From: Oceanobacillus sp. HTM 045
GTDB taxonomy: Bacteria; Pseudomonadota; Alphaproteobacteria; Rhodobacterales; Rhodobacteraceae
Length of the DNA stretch: 64,000 bases
Direction: 5' to 3'
Assembly (NCBI GenBank): GCA_009733745.1
Contig: WNWL01000002.1
Location: forward strand, 62,001-126,000
Positions 55,649 through 62,979 of this stretch are shown one piece after another. Position 1 is the stretch's first letter, and every line of letters starts with the position of its first letter. The position numbers and the translations under genes were made by a program. The notes under the pieces are model-generated. The model was not told the origin of the DNA and made no database searches. It saw nothing but the letters and a program-made list of their open reading frames with translations.

Positions 55649-57736
55649 ATGGCGGGCAGGAGAATCGCGGGCGAGAGGCTGGCCGTGCTGCATGTGGTGG
55701 CGCTCTGCCTGATCGCCTGCGTCGCGATCGGCACCATCCTCGCCTCCCATGCCTGGGTCACCAGCCACCGGGAAAACATGAGCCTTGTCGCGCTGTCGGA
55801 ACGGCAGCGGATGCTGATCCAGCGGATCGCGCTGCTCGACCACGAGATGCGCGCCGCGCCGGGAGCGGGCGGCGGCAACGCGGCGGCGGAGATCGGCGCG
55901 GCCCACGCGATGATGCTGCAGACCCACGCGGCGCTGGCGCGCGGCAACGCGCTGCTGGAGGCGCCGGGCGGGGCGGGCGACACGGGCGGAGCCCCGTCTC
56001 CGGATCTCGACGCGCTGATGGCGGAGTTCACCGGCATCGCCACCCGCCTCGCGACCGAGGGGCCGGAGGCGGTGGCCGAGATCCGCGCCCAGGACGCGCG
56101 CATCCGCGCCGCGCTGATGGCCGAGCTCGAACGCCTGATCGGGGCGTTCCGGGCGGAGGCGGGATCGGCGCTCGCCACCGTGCATCGGGTCGAGATCGGC
56201 GGTTTCTTCGCGGTGCTCGCGCTGCTCGCGGCGCAGGGCATCGCGGTGATGCGGCCGCTCCTCCGGCGGGTGCGGATCGACGGCGACCTGCTGGCGCGCG
56301 CCAGTTCCGACGCCTGCACCGACGCGCTGCGCGACCCGGCGACGGGCGCGCCCAACCGCCGCTATCTCGGCGAGGCGCTGCAGCAGGTGCTGCACCGCGC
56401 GGCGCGGGCGGGCGAATCGGTCGCCGTGCTGGTGGCGGACATCGACGGGCTGCGCGAGGTCAACGCGCGGTTCGGGGAGGAGGCGGGCGACCTGCTGCTG
56501 CGCAGCTTCCACGAGCGGCTGGTGGCGACGATGCGCCGGGGCGACCTGGTGGCGCGGATCGGCGGCGACGAGTTCGCCGTCGCCTGCCCGGACGTGACCG
56601 GCGGCGCGCGGCTGGCGGTGCTGGCCGAACGCATCCTGCAGGCGGTCGGCGAACCGCTGGCGCTGGGCGGGACGGAGGTGACGACGTCCTGCACGGTCGG
56701 CATCTCGGTGCGCCACCCGGCCGGCCCCGCCACGGGCATGGAGGCCGGTGGCGAGGCGGCAGGCGAGATGGCAGCCGAGACGGCGGGCGAGACGGCGGGC
56801 GAGAGTTGCGGCGAATCCGGGGCCGAGCACCTGATCGCCGAGGCCGAGATCGCGCTCTACGACGCCAAGGCGCGCGGGCCGGGAACGTTCGAGTTCTTCT
56901 CCGAGGCCTCGCGGGCCGAGGCGGCGCGCACCCGCGAGGTGCGCGCGGCCTTGCAGGACGCGCTGGACGGCGACGGGATCGAGCCCTTCTTCCAGCCGCA
57001 GATCGACGCCGCGACGGGCGCGCTGATCGGCTTCGAGGTGCTGGCCCGCTGGCGCCACCCGGAGAAGGGCATCCTGCCGCCTGGCTACTTCCTCGACATC
57101 GCCCGCGACCTCGGAGCCGCCGGGCGAATCGGCGCGATCACCCGCGCGCAGGCGCTGAAGACCCTGACGGTCTGGCGCCGGCAGGGCTTCGACGTGCCGC
57201 GGATCGCCTTCAACATGGCCCCGGCGGAACTGCGCGAGACCGAACTGATCGACGCCTTCCTGTGGGAGATCGACCGCGCCGGGCTGACGGCGGAGGACGT
57301 GGCCGTGGAACTGGCCGAATCGACCCTGATCGGCGACGACGACGCGCCGGTGATGCGCAACATCCGCCGCCTCGCCGCGGCGGGGGTGGCGCTGGAACTG
57401 GACAATTTCGGCACCGGGCGGGCCGCGCTCGACTGCCTGCGGCGATTCCCGGTCAGCCGGGTCAAGCTCGACCGCAGCCTGATCGCCGCCGCGCGCGAGC
57501 CGGACGGGGACGATTTCACCCGCGCGGTCGTGGCGCTGGCCGCCACGCTCGGCCTCGACACGCTGGCCGAGGGCATCGAGACGGCGGAGGACTGGCGCCG
57601 GCTGGCCCATTTCGGCTGCGGCGCGCTGCAGGGCTACGGAATCGGCGAGCCGATGTCGGGCGAGGAATGCGCCGAATGGATGTCGACCTACGCGAGGAGA
57701 CGCGCACCGGGCCCTAGGCGGGCCCTCACGGCCTGA
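55649..57736 (+). CDS. Membrane-bound GGDEF-EAL protein (c-di-GMP turnover)
   Basis: 695 residues. Membrane helices at about 12-36 and 188-210 bracket a helical periplasmic sensor that resembles the PilJ type (ERQRMLIQRIALLDHEMRA). The GGDEF domain has an intact GGDEF at 305-309; within it, residues 358-394 are a repetitive Ala/Gly/Glu/Thr insertion. The EAL domain reads EVL at 463-465, and the DDFGTG motif is D585-N586-FGTG, losing one metal-binding Asp, so hydrolysis may be weak. KLDRSL and ETAEDWRRL follow. ATG 55649 has GGAG upstream. Confidence 0.93.
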   Translation: MAGRRIAGERLAVLHVVALCLIACVAIGTILASHAWVTSHRENMSLVALSERQRMLIQRIALLDHEMRAAPGAGGGNAAAEIGAAHAMMLQTHAALARGNALLEAPGGAGDTGGAPSPDLDALMAEFTGIATRLATEGPEAVAEIRAQDARIRAALMAELERLIGAFRAEAGSALATVHRVEIGGFFAVLALLAAQGIAVMRPLLRRVRIDGDLLARASSDACTDALRDPATGAPNRRYLGEALQQVLHRAARAGESVAVLVADIDGLREVNARFGEEAGDLLLRSFHERLVATMRRGDLVARIGGDEFAVACPDVTGGARLAVLAERILQAVGEPLALGGTEVTTSCTVGISVRHPAGPATGMEAGGEAAGEMAAETAGETAGESCGESGAEHLIAEAEIALYDAKARGPGTFEFFSEASRAEAARTREVRAALQDALDGDGIEPFFQPQIDAATGALIGFEVLARWRHPEKGILPPGYFLDIARDLGAAGRIGAITRAQALKTLTVWRRQGFDVPRIAFNMAPAELRETELIDAFLWEIDRAGLTAEDVAVELAESTLIGDDDAPVMRNIRRLAAAGVALELDNFGTGRAALDCLRRFPVSRVKLDRSLIAAAREPDGDDFTRAVVALAATLGLDTLAEGIETAEDWRRLAHFGCGALQGYGIGEPMSGEECAEWMSTYARRRAPGPRRALTA

Positions 57737-57873
57737 GGCGTGGGGGCGAAACAGGGGGGGAAGGCGCAGCGCAGGAAAAAGGCGCAGCGCGGCGGGATCG
57801 CGGTTCCGGAGGTCCGGCGTTTTCGGGGGTCGGTCTTTCGGGAGGGCTCCGCGGCGGCCTCGCGGCCGCCCGG

Positions 57874-57949
57874 TGGCATCCCCTAGGGGACTCGAACCCC
57901 TGTCTTCACCGTGAGAGGGTGATGTCCTGGACCACTAGACGAAGGGGAC
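57874..57949 (-). tRNA. tRNA-Glu (CTC)
   Basis: Canonical cloverleaf on the minus strand: acceptor GTCCCCT/AGGGGAT (first pair G-T), anticodon stem TCACC/GGTGA with loop CTCTCAC (anticodon CTC), T loop TTCGAGT, discriminator G, encoded CCA at 57874-57876. TTCGTCTAGTGGTCCAGGAC is the standard tRNA-Glu D arm. Confidence 0.97.
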
Positions 57950-57985
57950 GCGGCCGGAACAGGGCGGCGAGATAATCCGGTATCG

Positions 57986-58378
57986 TCAGTCTGTCAACCC
58001 CTCCGGCGAGAGTTCCGTCGCCGCGTTGAGCGCGCCGGTGCCGGCATCGTAGGAATGGAGCCATACCGTGCCGTCGGCGCGGCGCAGCACCAGCAGGATC
58101 TCGCCCGCCGCACCGCGCCCCACCGCGGCGACGCCGGCTCCCTCGGGGATGCCGATGGTGCCGGGCAGCGTGGTCAGCGGCGAGGCCGGCGCGCCGGAGA
58201 GCCGGAACACCAGCAGGGTGGAAACCACCAGCACGCCGCCGATAAGAATGACGGTCAGCGTGGTGACCAGCAGCCGCAGGCGGCGCAGCGCCGGGGTCTC
58301 GTAGGCTCGCGGGTCGTCGTCGTCCTCGCGGCGCGGGCCGGGTGGCGGGGGAGACGGTTTGGATCGGAGATCGGACAT
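57986..58378 (-). CDS. DUF6476 family membrane protein
   Basis: 130 residues: a Pro/Asp-rich cytosolic start, one membrane helix (about 36-60, LLVTTLTVILIGGVLVVSTLLVF) and a small beta-rich domain outside (GTIGIPEGAGVAAVGRGAAG, then EILLVLRRADGTVWLHSYD). This is the layout of DUF6476, a Rhodobacterales family of unknown function usually found beside rluD, as here. It is divergent from rluD. Confidence 0.8.
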   Translation of the reverse strand: MSDLRSKPSPPPPGPRREDDDDPRAYETPALRRLRLLVTTLTVILIGGVLVVSTLLVFRLSGAPASPLTTLPGTIGIPEGAGVAAVGRGAAGEILLVLRRADGTVWLHSYDAGTGALNAATELSPEGLTD

Positions 58379-58449
58379 TGGATGAGCTTCCCGAAGACTT
58401 CCCCGATGCGCCCCCCGGAGCGCAGCCTCCCGGCGCCGCGCGGGAGATC

Positions 58450-59454
58450 GTGATCGACGTGCCGCCCGACCTCGCCGGCGCGCGCCTCGACCGGGCGGTG
58501 GCGCAACTCGTGCCCGGGGAGCTTGCCCTGTCGCGGACCCGGATCGCCGCGCTGATCGGCGCGGGGCACCTCACCGGCGAAGGCGGCGCGACGTTTGCCG
58601 AGCCCTCGGCGAAAGTCAAGCCGCCGCTCCGGCTGGTGCTGCGCCTGCCGGAGCCGGAACCGGCCGAGCCGGAGCCGGAGGCGATCCCGCTCGACGTGGT
58701 CTACGAGGACGCCGACCTGCTGGTGGTGGACAAGCCCGCCGGGATGGTGGTGCACCCCGCCCCGGGGGCTGAGCGCGGCACGCTGGTCAACGCGCTGCTG
58801 CATCACTGCGCGGGCGATCTGTCGGGCATCGGCGGGGTGCGCCGGCCCGGCATCGTGCACCGGATCGACAAGGACACTTCGGGCCTGCTCGTCGTGGCGA
58901 AGTCCGACGCGGCGCACCAGGGGCTGGCCACGCTGTTCGCCGCGCACGACATCGCCCGGCGCTATGTCGCGGTGTGCCACGGGGTGCCGGACCGGGCCGA
59001 GCCGCGGATCGCGGGGCTCGACGGGGTGAGCCCCGGCCCCGGCGGCGGGATCACGGTGCGGACGCTGATCGACCGCCACCGGGCCGACCGCAAGAAGATG
59101 GCCGTGAGCCGCGGCACGGGCCGGGAGGCGGTGACGCACCTGGCGGTCGCGGAGCGGTTCGGCAGCCTCGCCGCGCGGCTCGACTGCCGGCTGGAGACCG
59201 GGCGGACGCACCAGATCCGGGTCCACGCGGCCTGGCTCGGCCATCCGCTGATCGGCGACCCGGTCTATGGCGGGCGCCGCCGCCTGCCCGCGGACGCGCC
59301 GGGAATCGTGGCGGATTTCCCACGTCAGGCGCTCCATGCCGCCGAATTGGGCTTTGAACATCCGGTTTCGGGTGCGATTATGCACTTCGAAGCCCCACTG
59401 CCGCCGGATATGGCGGAGATGATCGAGGGGCTGCGGCGATTCGTGGCGGCGTGA
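58450..59454 (+). CDS. rluD: Ribosomal large subunit pseudouridine synthase, RluD type
   Basis: 334 residues from GTG 58450. An S4-like RNA-binding domain (LAGARLDRAVAQLVP, SRTRIAALIGAGHLT) is followed by the catalytic domain with RPGIVHRIDKDTSG, where the Asp is the catalytic residue, and LETGRTHQIRVH. It modifies uridines of 23S rRNA helix 69. The frame is open to 58342, but that start would overlap the divergent DUF6476 gene's 5' end; GTG 58450 leaves room for promoters and gives the usual length. Next gene is rpoH, a common pair in this group. Confidence 0.92.
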   Translation: MIDVPPDLAGARLDRAVAQLVPGELALSRTRIAALIGAGHLTGEGGATFAEPSAKVKPPLRLVLRLPEPEPAEPEPEAIPLDVVYEDADLLVVDKPAGMVVHPAPGAERGTLVNALLHHCAGDLSGIGGVRRPGIVHRIDKDTSGLLVVAKSDAAHQGLATLFAAHDIARRYVAVCHGVPDRAEPRIAGLDGVSPGPGGGITVRTLIDRHRADRKKMAVSRGTGREAVTHLAVAERFGSLAARLDCRLETGRTHQIRVHAAWLGHPLIGDPVYGGRRRLPADAPGIVADFPRQALHAAELGFEHPVSGAIMHFEAPLPPDMAEMIEGLRRFVAA

Positions 59455-59562
59455 CGGGACGCCGACGGAACGGTTTCTGGATTACGTTCTATGGGAAAAC
59501 CCGTTGCGCCTTGATCGGCGCGACGCAATTGCCATGTGATTGCGGGGCTAGAAGGAGCGCAA

Positions 59563-60471
59563 ATGTCCACATATGCATCTCTTCCTGCACCGTCTCCGGA
59601 GCAGGGGCTCAGCCGGTATCTGTCCGAGATCCGCAAGTTCCCCATGCTGGAGCCGGAGGAGGAATACATGCTGGCGAAGGCCTGGGTCGACCACGGCGAC
59701 AAGGAGGCGGCGCACCGGCTGGTGACGTCGCACCTGCGGCTGGCGGCCAAGATCGCCATGGGCTACCGGGGCTATGGCCTGCCGACCGCCGAGGTGGTGT
59801 CGGAGGCCAATGTCGGCCTCATGCAGGCGGTGAAGCGGTTCGACCCGGAGAAGGGTTTCCGGCTCGCCACCTACGCGATGTGGTGGATCCGCGCCTCGAT
59901 CCAGGAATACATCCTGCGGTCGTGGAGCCTGGTGAAGCTCGGCACCACGGCGGCGCAGAAGAAGCTGTTCTTCAACCTGCGCAAGGCCAAGGGCAAGATC
60001 GGCGCGCTGGAAGAGGGCGACCTGCGCCCGGAGCACGTCAAGAAGATCGCCCATGACCTGAGCGTGACCGAGGACGAGGTGGTGTCGATGAACCGCCGCC
60101 TCTCGTCCGGCGGCGACAGCTCGCTGAACGCGCCGCTCAAGGGCGACGGCGACGGCACGGCGGAGTGGCAGGACTGGCTGGCCGACGACGAGGCCGACCA
60201 GGCGGCGGCCTATGCCGAGACGCAGGAGCTGGAATACCGCCGCGAGCTGCTCGACCAGGCGATGGAGACGCTGAACGACCGCGAGCGGCACATCCTCACC
60301 GAGCGCCGTCTCAAGGACGAGCCGGTGACGCTGGAGGAGCTGTCGACGGTCTACAACGTGAGCCGCGAGCGCATCCGCCAGATCGAGGTGCGCGCGTTCG
60401 AGAAGCTGCAGAAGCGGATGCGCGAACTGGCGCGCGGGCGCGGCACCCCGGCACCGGAACCGGCCGAGTAG
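59563..60471 (+). CDS. rpoH: RNA polymerase sigma-32 factor RpoH
   Basis: 302 residues. Region 2 has GLPTAEVVSEANVGLMQAV and FRLATYAMWWIRASIQEYIL; the RpoH box QKKLFFNLRK follows; region 4 has TLEELSTVYNVSRERIRQIE. It directs transcription of heat-shock genes; Rhodobacter carries two RpoH types, and neighbour rluD suggests RpoH-I. AAGGAGCG is 5-12 bases before ATG 59563, which decides the start over the ATA/GTG-like upstream frame. Confidence 0.97.
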   Translation: MSTYASLPAPSPEQGLSRYLSEIRKFPMLEPEEEYMLAKAWVDHGDKEAAHRLVTSHLRLAAKIAMGYRGYGLPTAEVVSEANVGLMQAVKRFDPEKGFRLATYAMWWIRASIQEYILRSWSLVKLGTTAAQKKLFFNLRKAKGKIGALEEGDLRPEHVKKIAHDLSVTEDEVVSMNRRLSSGGDSSLNAPLKGDGDGTAEWQDWLADDEADQAAAYAETQELEYRRELLDQAMETLNDRERHILTERRLKDEPVTLEELSTVYNVSRERIRQIEVRAFEKLQKRMRELARGRGTPAPEPAE

Positions 60472-60478
60472 GGGCGGT

Positions 60479-61318
60479 TCAGGAGCCGAGCGGGGCGCAG
60501 CCGGTCAGGTCGGCGGCGTAGCCGTCGCCGAGCAGGGTCATCCGCAGGCTGCCACGGTCGATCCACGCGTCCGGGTCGAGGATCGAGACCGGGGCGCTGA
60601 CGCGGAGGCCCGAGGCGGTCGCCTCGACCGCGGCCTCGCCGAACCAGGCTTCCTCCGGACCTTCCACGATGACGACAGGGGCGCGCACGGGCGCATCGAG
60701 GGCGATCTCGGCCTCGAAGTCGCGCTCCTGCCCGGCCCCGCGCACGCCGCAGCGGATGGCGGTGACGCCCGCCTCGGAAGCGGGCGGCGGCACGGCGGCG
60801 AGGGCGGCGGCGACGTCGAAGGCGCCGGGGCCGTCCTGCCCTGCGGGGAAGCTGCCGGTCAGGTGCGCCTCCTCGAAGACGCAGATCGTCTCGCAGACGC
60901 CGAGTTGCACGTCGAGGTCGAGCGTGACCGGCTGCGAGGGGTCGGCCGGGGTGACGACCAGCGGCAGGGTCACGCCGTAGGCGTAGCCGATGGTGCGCAT
61001 CCCGAAGCTGTCGAACATCTCGGGCGCGGGCCAGAGCACCTGCAGGTCGGCCACGTTGGCGGAGGCGGACCAGTCGATCACCGGCGGCACGCCGGCCTCG
61101 CCGGGGCTGCGCCAGTAGGTCTTCCAGCCCGGCTGCAAGGCGATGGAGAGCCCGGCGATCTGGGTGCCGCCCGGCCCGGCCTGGCCGGCGAGAAGCTCGA
61201 GTTCGGCGAAGGACTGGCCAGTGGAGACCAGCGACTGCGCCGCAACGTGCGAAGCGGCGAGGGGCGCGGTGAAGGCGAGCGCGCAGGCGAGCGCGCGGGA
61301 AGCGGGCAACCGGGTCAT
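60479..61318 (-). CDS. DsbD N-terminal domain-like secreted protein
   Basis: 279 residues with a signal peptide (cleavage after VAA near 27). A beta-rich domain with LQPGWKTYWRSPGEAGVPP and QLGVCETICVFEEAHL, a C-x3-C pair like the DsbD alpha domain, follows. There is no membrane part of DsbD, so it is a soluble periplasmic version known in Rhodobacterales; thiol-disulfide exchange with a separate CcdA-type partner is inferred. It faces rpoH (stop codons 7 bp apart). Confidence 0.85.
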   Translation of the reverse strand: MTRLPASRALACALAFTAPLAASHVAAQSLVSTGQSFAELELLAGQAGPGGTQIAGLSIALQPGWKTYWRSPGEAGVPPVIDWSASANVADLQVLWPAPEMFDSFGMRTIGYAYGVTLPLVVTPADPSQPVTLDLDVQLGVCETICVFEEAHLTGSFPAGQDGPGAFDVAAALAAVPPPASEAGVTAIRCGVRGAGQERDFEAEIALDAPVRAPVVIVEGPEEAWFGEAAVEATASGLRVSAPVSILDPDAWIDRGSLRMTLLGDGYAADLTGCAPLGS

Positions 61319-61423
61319 GCGCCGAGATATAGGCCGCGGCGGCGGGACGCGCCATCACTTCCCTGCGAGTCAAGATCTTCCATGTCCTTGCCGTTTTCCC
61401 GCGCCCACCCCAGAATGAAAGTC

Positions 61424-62008
61424 ATGAGCGACAACGGTACGCGCAAGGATCAGACGACGCTGGAGGGGCAGGTCCTCATCGCCATGCCCGGCATGTCGGA
61501 CCCGCGGTTCCAGAAGAGCCTCGTCTATGTCTGCACCCACGGCGAGGACGGCGCGATGGGCCTGATCGTCAACAAGCGGGCGGAGCGGCTGACGGTGGCG
61601 GCGCTGCTGCGGCGGCTCGACCTGCCGGCCAGCGAGGACCACGAGCAGATGCCCGTGCGCTATGGCGGGCCGGTGGAGACGATGCGGGGCTTCGTGCTGC
61701 ACTCGGCGGATTATCCCGGCGACGAGGGCACGCTACAGGTGGACGACGAGGTGTCGATGTCGTTCTCGATGGATGTACTGCGCGACATCGCCGAGGGCAA
61801 CGGGCCGCGCCGGGTGGCGATCGCGCTGGGCTATTCCGGCTGGGCACCGGGCCAGCTCGAGGGCGAATTGCAGATGAACGGCTGGCTCTACTGCCCGCCG
61901 GACGAGGAGATGTTGTTCGGCGACGAGGACGGCGAGGAGAAGTGGGACAAGGCGCTGGCCAAGATCGGCGTGGACCCTGCCCTGCTCGGCGCCGGCGGTA
62001 CCGCCTGA
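61424..62008 (+). CDS. yqgE: YqgE/AlgH family protein
   Basis: 194 residues. GQVLIAMPGMSDPRFQKSLVYVCTHGEDGAMGLIVNKR is the family start and YSGWAPGQLEGEL with NGWL the end. The function is unsettled (AlgH was linked to alginate in Pseudomonas). ATG 61424 is taken; an upstream ATG at 61415 would add three residues and cannot be excluded. It is divergent from the DsbD-domain gene. Confidence 0.93.
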   Translation: MSDNGTRKDQTTLEGQVLIAMPGMSDPRFQKSLVYVCTHGEDGAMGLIVNKRAERLTVAALLRRLDLPASEDHEQMPVRYGGPVETMRGFVLHSADYPGDEGTLQVDDEVSMSFSMDVLRDIAEGNGPRRVAIALGYSGWAPGQLEGELQMNGWLYCPPDEEMLFGDEDGEEKWDKALAKIGVDPALLGAGGTA

Positions 62009-62011
62009 ACG

Positions 62012-62031
62012 CGGTTGCAATGTTGCAACCG
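62012..62031 (+). terminator. Inverted repeat after yqgE
   Basis: CGGTTGCAA (62012-62020) and TTGCAACCG (62023-62031) form a 9-bp stem with only two bases between them, 4 bp after the stop codon. No T-run. It is a terminator-like or cruciform element. Confidence 0.45.
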
Positions 62032-62071
62032 GCGCAAGCTACTGGAATCGTTGGGATAAAGTGTTAACGGC

Positions 62072-62143
62072 GGAGGTTGCCCCCTCCCCGGCCCTCCCCC
62101 CGTTGGGGGAGGGGGCGGATTTGGTGGGGGTGGGCGCTTTGCC
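62072..62143 (+). repeat. C/G-rich hairpin block related to 14950-15027
   Basis: CCCCCTCCCC and CCCTCCCCCC are followed by TTGGGGGAGGGGGCGG, giving a hairpin, and the block ends in GGGCGCTTTGCC, the dodecamer also present (inverted) at the end of the block after gcvP. Confidence 0.5.
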
Positions 62144-62208
62144 TCTCCGAGTGACCATTTGGTCCAAGTTGGAGAACCCCGATCAGCCGCAGCACGCGCG
62201 GCCAGCGC

Positions 62209-62341
62209 GGGCCACGTCCGGCCCTCCCCGGGGCCGGGCGTTCTCTGACGCTGCAAGGGGATCGAAGGGCAGGAGGGGTTGCAGGGATAAACCAAGCAGA
62301 CCCCAAGCAGCACCACGCCCGACCAGGGCCGGTCGTGTCCC
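62209..62341 (+). repeat. 133-bp element with inverted-repeat ends, copy 4
   Basis: Left end GGGCCACGTCCGGCCCT (62209-62225), right end AGGGCCGGTCGTGTCCC (62325-62341); exactly 133 bp and in the same orientation as the other copies. Confidence 0.85.
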
Positions 62342-62384
62342 TATGCACTGATCACGGGCGGCAGAGGCCGTGGTCTGAGAAGGA

Positions 62385-62978
62385 TCAGTCCTCCACCCTG
62401 CCCCGCCGGTCGGCGCGGAGGGCGGCGTAGAGGACGTGGTTGCGCCAGCGGCCGTCGATCTGGAGATAGGCCTGCGCGACGCCCTCGTACTTGAACATGC
62501 AGCGTTCCAGCAGGCGCCGCGAGGCGGCGTTCTCGGGCAGGCAGCCGGCCTCCAGCCGGGAGAGGTCGAGCACGTTGAAGGCGTGTTCGCGGAGCGCGGT
62601 CAGCGCCTCGGTCATGTAGCCGTTGCGGGCGAACGGCTCGCCGACCCAGTAGCCGACCGTCGCGGCCATCGCCGGCTGGCGGCGGATGTTGGAGAGCGTG
62701 ATGCCGCCGATCAGCTGGCCGTCGCCGCGGGTCTCGAGGAAGAGCGGCAGCGCGTCGCCGCTTTCGAGGTTGCGCTCGACCCAGGTGATGCGGTTGCGGA
62801 AGGCGCGGCTGGAGAGGTGGTCGGCGGCCCAGGCGGGCTCCCACGGGACGAGGAACTTGCGGCTTTCGCGGCGCAGTTTCGCCCAGGCCTCGAAATCCTC
62901 GATCCGGGGCGGGCGCAGCAACAGGCGCGCCGTGTCGATGACGACCCGCCCCGACCGTTTCCGCGAGAAGACCGACAT
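62385..62978 (-). CDS. GNAT N-acetyltransferase, RimJ/RimL type
   Basis: 197 residues. TARLLLRPPRIEDFEAW is the family start; GGITLSNIRRQ, VGYWVGEPFARNGYMTEAL (acetyl-CoA pyrophosphate loop region) and ENAASRRLLERC complete the GNAT core. RimJ-like proteins acetylate the N-terminus of ribosomal protein S5. One base separates it from the M16 peptidase stop, so it is co-transcribed with that gene; the pair is conserved in Rhodobacterales by my recollection. Confidence 0.92.
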   Translation of the reverse strand: MSVFSRKRSGRVVIDTARLLLRPPRIEDFEAWAKLRRESRKFLVPWEPAWAADHLSSRAFRNRITWVERNLESGDALPLFLETRGDGQLIGGITLSNIRRQPAMAATVGYWVGEPFARNGYMTEALTALREHAFNVLDLSRLEAGCLPENAASRRLLERCMFKYEGVAQAYLQIDGRWRNHVLYAALRADRRGRVED

Positions 62979-62979
62979 C

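Larger units (their letters stand above)
62009..62384. other. 376-bp gap between yqgE and the GNAT gene
   Basis: It holds the inverted repeat after yqgE, a C/G-rich hairpin block with GGGGGAGGGGGC and GGGCGCTTTGCC (62070-62140), and one 133-bp element (62209-62341). Little else; no gene. Confidence 0.6.

Noticed and set aside
58342-58449. Longer N-terminus for RluD
   Set aside because: It would overlap the start of the divergent DUF6476 gene and is not conserved in type; GTG 58450 fits the S4 domain start.
59468-59490. GGAAC followed by CGTT upstream of rpoH as an EcfG promoter
   Set aside because: Spacing is 13 bp instead of 16-17.
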